A stretch of DNA of 28,583 bases from Polyrhizophydium stewartii (lineage: Eukaryota; Chytridiomycota; Chytridiomycetes; Rhizophydiales): contig JADGIZ010000083.1 of the NCBI GenBank assembly GCA_027604665.1, positions 1-28,583 of the forward strand. Reading direction: 5' to 3'. This document shows, piece after piece, positions 24,771 through 28,583 of this stretch. The notes beneath the pieces are model-generated. The model was not told where the DNA came from, did no database searches, and saw nothing but the letters and a program-made list of their open reading frames with translations. Within the stretch, counting starts at the first letter, position 1, and each line of letters starts with the position of its first letter. Made by a program: the position numbers and the translations under genes.

Positions 24771-26049
24771 GATTTAGCAGCAAAGATCTCGGCCGAGATT
24801 GACAAGCAGATTGAGAAGGACAGGCAGGCAATGATCAAGGCACAGGAAGAGCCTCGTCTCCTGATCCTCGGCAGCTCGGACTCGGGCAAGACAACGCTGC
24901 TCAAGCAGCTCAAGATTCTGCACGGCGGCGGCTTCATTGACGCCGAGAAGGACCAGTATCGCATCCAGATGGCCGCAAACTGCCTCGACTCGATCAAGAC
25001 CCTGATCTCGGGCGTCGACAAGCTCGCGATCCCTGTCGACGACCATGATGCAAAGCAGGCATGCGGCGTGCTGCCGTGCGGCGTGGTTGGATCTCTGCTG
25101 ACATTGAGGCGAGCAGCGCGAGGCCGAGATCATGAGGTTCGAGCTGCCAAAGAGCGACACCGCAGCCGTGCCGCAGAACATCGTCGGTGCGATCGAGCAG
25201 ACATGGGCGTCGGCGCACATCCAGGCCGCGTGGAAACAAGCAAACAAGCTGCAGGTCCAGGACACGGCCGACTTGTGAGTCGGCGCTGTGGCGTGCTCCA
25301 CAGCAGAGCGCAAGGCTGAACGGCCGCCGTTTCACAGCTTTCTCGACAGGGTCAGGACCGTGCTTGATCCAGAGTACAAGCTCACCAACGAAGGTTCGGT
25401 CCAAATCAAAAACGCTTGTTTGGAGATAGTCTGACATTCGATTCACAGATATTCTGCAGTGTCGATTTCCAACGTCACAAGTCACAGAGTTTCGGTTTAC
25501 AGTTGGATCAACCATGTTCCACTTCTTTGACGTTGGCGGCATGATACACCAGCGCAAGCAGTGGATCTCATACTTTGACAACGTTGATTTGCTGGTTTTC
25601 ATTGCTTCGTTGGCGTCCTACGACTAGGTCCTGGTTGAGGATCAGCACAAGAACCGGATTGTCGACGCCGTCGAGCTCTTCAACAGCATCTGAAGCCATC
25701 CGCTGCTCAAGCCAGTTTCGATCATCTTGTTTTTGAACAAACGGGACGCCTATGAGAAGAAGATCCAGAGCTCGCCGATCGCGGCCGTGTTCCCCGAGTT
25801 CAAAGGCAAGACGAGCGGCATTGCGTGCTGATGCGGCGCGAGTGCTGACCCACGCCGGCCACAGACAAAAGCACCCCAGAGGCAGGCATCAAGTTTTTGC
25901 GCAAGAAGTTTACGTCTCTGCCGTCTGTCGAGAACCGGGGCTTTGTGACACATGTGACCACCTGCACCGACACCAAGTCGATGAAGGTCATCGTCGGATC
26001 GGTGATGTGGGTGCACATGCGGGTCATGGAGGCGCGGCGCCCCGGCTGA
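24771..26049 (+). pseudogene. Second G-protein alpha copy, interrupted by two in-frame stops
   Basis: Paralogue of the gene at 1-1337. Recognisable exons are about 24771-25058, 25117-25274, 25338-25393, 25449-25805 and 25865-26049. Three introns sit at the same codon and phase as in the intact copy, and the third exon is 56 bases in both. The P-loop reads GSSDSGKT and the base-specificity motif NKRD is kept, but switch II reads DVGGM, without the catalytic Gln, and the switch I position of TTG reads TSQ. The ribose/guanine motif TCAT reads TTCT. Stop codons occur in frame at 25625 (TAG, where the intact copy has Gln) and 25691 (TGA). Two introns would need GC instead of GT donors (25059 and 25806), and no first exon with an MG-C start is found. 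Frame is otherwise intact and the family pattern continues past both stops, so decay is recent; sequencing error or a non-standard readthrough are the alternatives. Confidence 0.85.
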
Positions 26050-26644
26050 CGCGGCGTCCGTGTGCCTAGCGACGCGGGGCTGCGTGCTATCCTGAAGAGC
26101 ACGGGGTACACATAAACGAGTGTGCGTTCATCAACATGCAGGGGGGCGGCTGTGGGTCCCTGGCTGTGCGTCGCGAAACGACGTTTGCCCCAGACCCCGA
26201 TGCCCGACGAGGTGGCCGAGCACCGCGCGATATCGCTCGCCCGCACCGAGTCGTTCAAGGTCGGCCGCCCGCGGATGCGCAGCCGCCGCATGCCGCGGGA
26301 CCGAGAGTGCTGACGCAGCCGTGCCCGCCGCCGCCGGCCGCCGCGAGCTGCGCGCGCCTGCGCTGCGATGGGCGCCGGCTGTGGCTGCGCGCTTGGCGAG
26401 AGAACCAAGCGGTGCAGCGCACCACGAACACGCGGCTCAGGTCGGCTGTGGCGGCGTCGCCACGCAAGCGGCACAAGGGGGATGGACGCCCCAGGAGACT
26501 CGGCGACAGGCAACGCCCCAGACACACGCTCTTTGTTGCGTTGATCTGAGCCGGCGAGGCTGCACGTGTGGGATGGAGGTGGATAATGAGGCGACAGCGG
26601 AGAATGGCTCGTGCCAAATGAGGGTGTCTGACGGAGAAGAGGCT
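26050..26644. other. Intergenic region between the G-alpha pseudogene and PPT1
   Basis: About 595 GC-rich bases between the end of the G-alpha remnant and the PPT1 stop. A short plus-strand frame near 26200-26313 (MPDEVAEHRAISLARTESFK and on) has protein-like codon use but no family match and no splice partner that I can see. The minus-strand open frame down to 26437 is readthrough of the last PPT1 intron and exon in the wrong frame. No RNA gene was recognised. Confidence 0.45.
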
Positions 26645-27843
26645 TTACATGCGGACGCCAAGCACCATCTGCTTGCGGCGGCGAGGCGTGGCAGCGCTCT
26701 GGGCGGGGCTGCCGGCAGGCGCCAAGTACTTTTGCGCGAGCTCAGTGAACTCCTCGTCGGTGATCTTGACCTGCCCATCGCAGAGTCGGGGCAATCAGCA
26801 ATCCCATGCGTGTGCGCAAGGGCATCGGCCGCAACGTAAGGAGGTGAGGGTGCTCGGCGCCAAAAACTCACGTGGTTTCCGGGCAGCGACACAAAGTCGA
26901 GCTTGTGCGCTTCATCGAGCGCGCGCAGGCCGATGCGGTCCTGGGTGTAGATGGGCTGCTCGCGCAGCGGGCGCACGACGCCCTGGTCGTCAAAGAACGA
27001 GAACCACGGCGTGTCGCGCGGCACGACCATGGTGTCGTTCTCGAAGCGCACGAGCACGAGCCGCTCGAGCTGGGCGATGCGCTTGGCGTACTCGGGCTTG
27101 ATGTCGTCGTCGCGCTCGTTGTTGATGTCGGCGAGGAAGGCGCTGCTGGCGAGATACTGGTCGATGCGGTCCCAGCGCTTGAAGTACTGCGCCTGCACGA
27201 TGCGGTTCTGGATCCAGGACCAGTACACGCCCTGGCGGATCAGCGACCGCATGAGAGCGCAGTCCGACGACGCCGTGGCTGAGGCGTCCTCGTCGACACA
27301 GCCGGGCACGTCGGCGACACCAGCCTGCGGCGATCCAAATGCGAGCAGCGTGCGCATGGGCAGGCCGTCGCAGCGCTGGACGAGCCCGCGCAGGAACAGC
27401 CCGCCTTGCGAGATGCCGACGGCGTTGAAGCCCGCTGCGAGCGAGGGCTCTGCGCGCAGCTGCTCGCATGCGACCTCGACCTGCGGCGCGGCGGCGCGGC
27501 GTCAGCGGGCCCGCGTCACCAACAGGCAGAAGGAGCAGCGGCCTGGATGCGTGCGGCGCACCTGGCGGCTGATGGAGTCGAAGTACGAGGCCGAGCGGTC
27601 CTGGCTCTCGGTTGCGCCAATGCAGACCGAGAGGACCTCAACGCCAGGCAGGGTCTCCTCGAGCAGCGACTGCAGGCGGCCCATGCTGCCCTCGCTGTGG
27701 CAGCTGTCGCCCATGCCGTGCCACAGCACGACGGGCAGCGGCGTCCCTGCAGACGAGGCGGCGGCGGCCACGGCGTGGGCAGCGGCGTCGGCGGCGCGCG
27801 CTGTCGCTGCGGCAGTGACGGCGGCCAGCAACAGAGGCTTCAT
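26645..27843 (-). CDS. PPT1: Palmitoyl-protein thioesterase 1
   Basis: Removes fatty acyl groups from S-acylated proteins during lysosomal or vacuolar degradation. Exons 27843-27562, 27480-26872 and 26770-26645 are all phase 0 and give 338 residues (human PPT1 is 306). The N-terminus is a hydrophobic Ala/Leu signal peptide (MKPLLLAAVTAAATARAA). PVVLWHGMGDSC is the first strand and oxyanion region; the nucleophile is Ser118 in GISQGG; Asp243 lies in FENDTMVVP; His297 lies in LPGNH just before the last intron. Other family blocks are QGVYWSWIQNRIVQAQYF, FLADINNE and PIYTQDRIGLRALDEA. The C-terminus ends in a short basic tail (ATPRRRKQMVLGVRM). The start is the only ATG preceding the signal peptide. 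Catalytic residues and introns are intact, so the gene looks functional. Confidence 0.95.
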
Positions 27844-28583
27844 CGAAAGTCAACCTCAATCTTTCGGCGCCAGCACCACCACCACGACGCCAAAGTTGGC
27901 GGGCATTGCCGCGGGCAACCGGCTGGGGGAGATGTGGCCCATGGCTGCGACGCACCAGCAGTTGGGGGTGATGATTATGAGCCGCGGGGGCTGACGGTGA
28001 TCTGGACCTCGGGGCTCACGGTCCGCAAGGCGGTGTGGGGGCGGGGGCGACACGCCGGACTCCAGAGCCGAGCCAGTCGGGCATCTCAAAGCGCAGCGAT
28101 GCACCGACGCCGGCAGCGGGCGGCGGCGCGGGCAGCGTTGCCTGGCGCAGGGCCGGCGGCCCGCAGCGCATGGGCAGCGGCCTCATCGACGCCGAGGGGC
28201 GGGGCCGCGCTGCGCCACCGGGACGACGGGGCGACGCCGGATGGCGGGAGCGGCTTCCATCGGCCCGCGGCCGCGACTCGGCAGGCGCACGCTGCGCCGG
28301 CGCCTCGGCGGTGCTGCGCCGCGCAGCGACGGCCGCGGGCGCGGGCAGGTGCCCAGCGAGGCCGCGGCAGCCCGAGCAGCGGCGCGATCCAGCGCCGTCG
28401 AAGCCGCGCGCCGCGCCACAGCATCGTCCGGACGTGCGCTCGCCGCCGCCGCCGCCGCCCACCGCGGGGCGACCCGTCATCGGCGCCGCCGGCGGAGGCG
28501 GCGCGTCCCCGCCCCCTCATCCGTCGCCGCCCGCCGCCCGCCGCCGCATTCGCGCCCGGGGGCCGCGTGGCCGAAGCCACAGC
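27844..28583. other. GC-rich right edge, PPT1 promoter and a possible minus-strand partial gene
   Basis: This 740-base stretch precedes PPT1 on the minus strand. Several minus-strand frames stay open, such as 28480-28016, which is Pro/Arg/Ala-rich and ends with the more protein-like GASLRFEMPDWLGSG before its stop. It might be the disordered tail of a gene entering from the right, but extreme GC content keeps frames open by chance and I recognise no family. Confidence 0.3.

Noticed and set aside
25625..25693. Alternative genetic code with TAG/TGA as sense codons
   Set aside because: All intact genes here end cleanly at TAA, TAG or TGA and none has internal in-frame stops, so reassignment is not supported.
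26951..27994. Plus-strand open frame of 347 codons opposite PPT1
   Set aside because: The minus strand has all PPT1 catalytic motifs with clean introns; this frame stays open only because of high GC content.

Overview
The window is nuclear DNA from a fungus. It is GC-rich and gene-dense. Most genes are split by short introns of about 50-140 bases with GT...AG ends, and many introns carry a CTGAC- or CTAAC-type branch site. A WOPR (Gti1/Pac2/Wor1-type) regulator, a family known from fungi, points to Fungi. An augmin HAUS8-like subunit, the high GC and an unusual pair of divergent G-alpha genes would fit an early-diverging, chytrid-like lineage, but that placement is inference. No prokaryotic, organellar, viral or transposon genes were seen.

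Left part (1-9700): a divergent heterotrimeric G-protein alpha gene (minus, 3' end at or beyond the window edge); IBA57 for mitochondrial Fe-S assembly (plus); an Esa1/Tip60-type MYST histone acetyltransferase (minus); a Prp46/PLRG1 WD40 splicing factor (plus), whose start codon lies only 41 bases from the MYST start; and an Mch1-like MFS transporter (plus), 38 bases after the Prp46 stop.

Middle (9750-17515): MAD1, the spindle-checkpoint coiled-coil protein (plus, 10 exons), tail to tail with a HAUS8-like augmin subunit (minus); then a hormone-sensitive-lipase-family hydrolase (plus, 6 exons).

Right part (17516-28583): a C-rich leader and a WOPR-domain regulator with a possible C-terminal beta-grasp domain (plus); a Myb/SANT-domain protein (minus, 6 exons); a divergently transcribed coiled-coil protein with LC8-binding-like TQT motifs (plus, 5 exons); a second G-alpha copy broken by two in-frame stop codons (plus); palmitoyl-protein thioesterase 1 (minus, 3 exons); and an unassigned GC-rich right edge.

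Exon models were built by hand. Junctions were accepted when the reading phase matched on both sides and the joined protein continued the family pattern. The genes look like a typical eukaryotic mix rather than one pathway. Local themes are spindle function (MAD1 with HAUS8), chromatin and RNA processing (MYST with Prp46), and two related G-alpha copies 23 kb apart in opposite orientation. The most unusual items are the decayed G-alpha copy, the altered switch residues in both G-alphas, the WOPR plus beta-grasp architecture, the LC8-ladder-like coiled-coil protein and the extended conserved block of the SANT protein.
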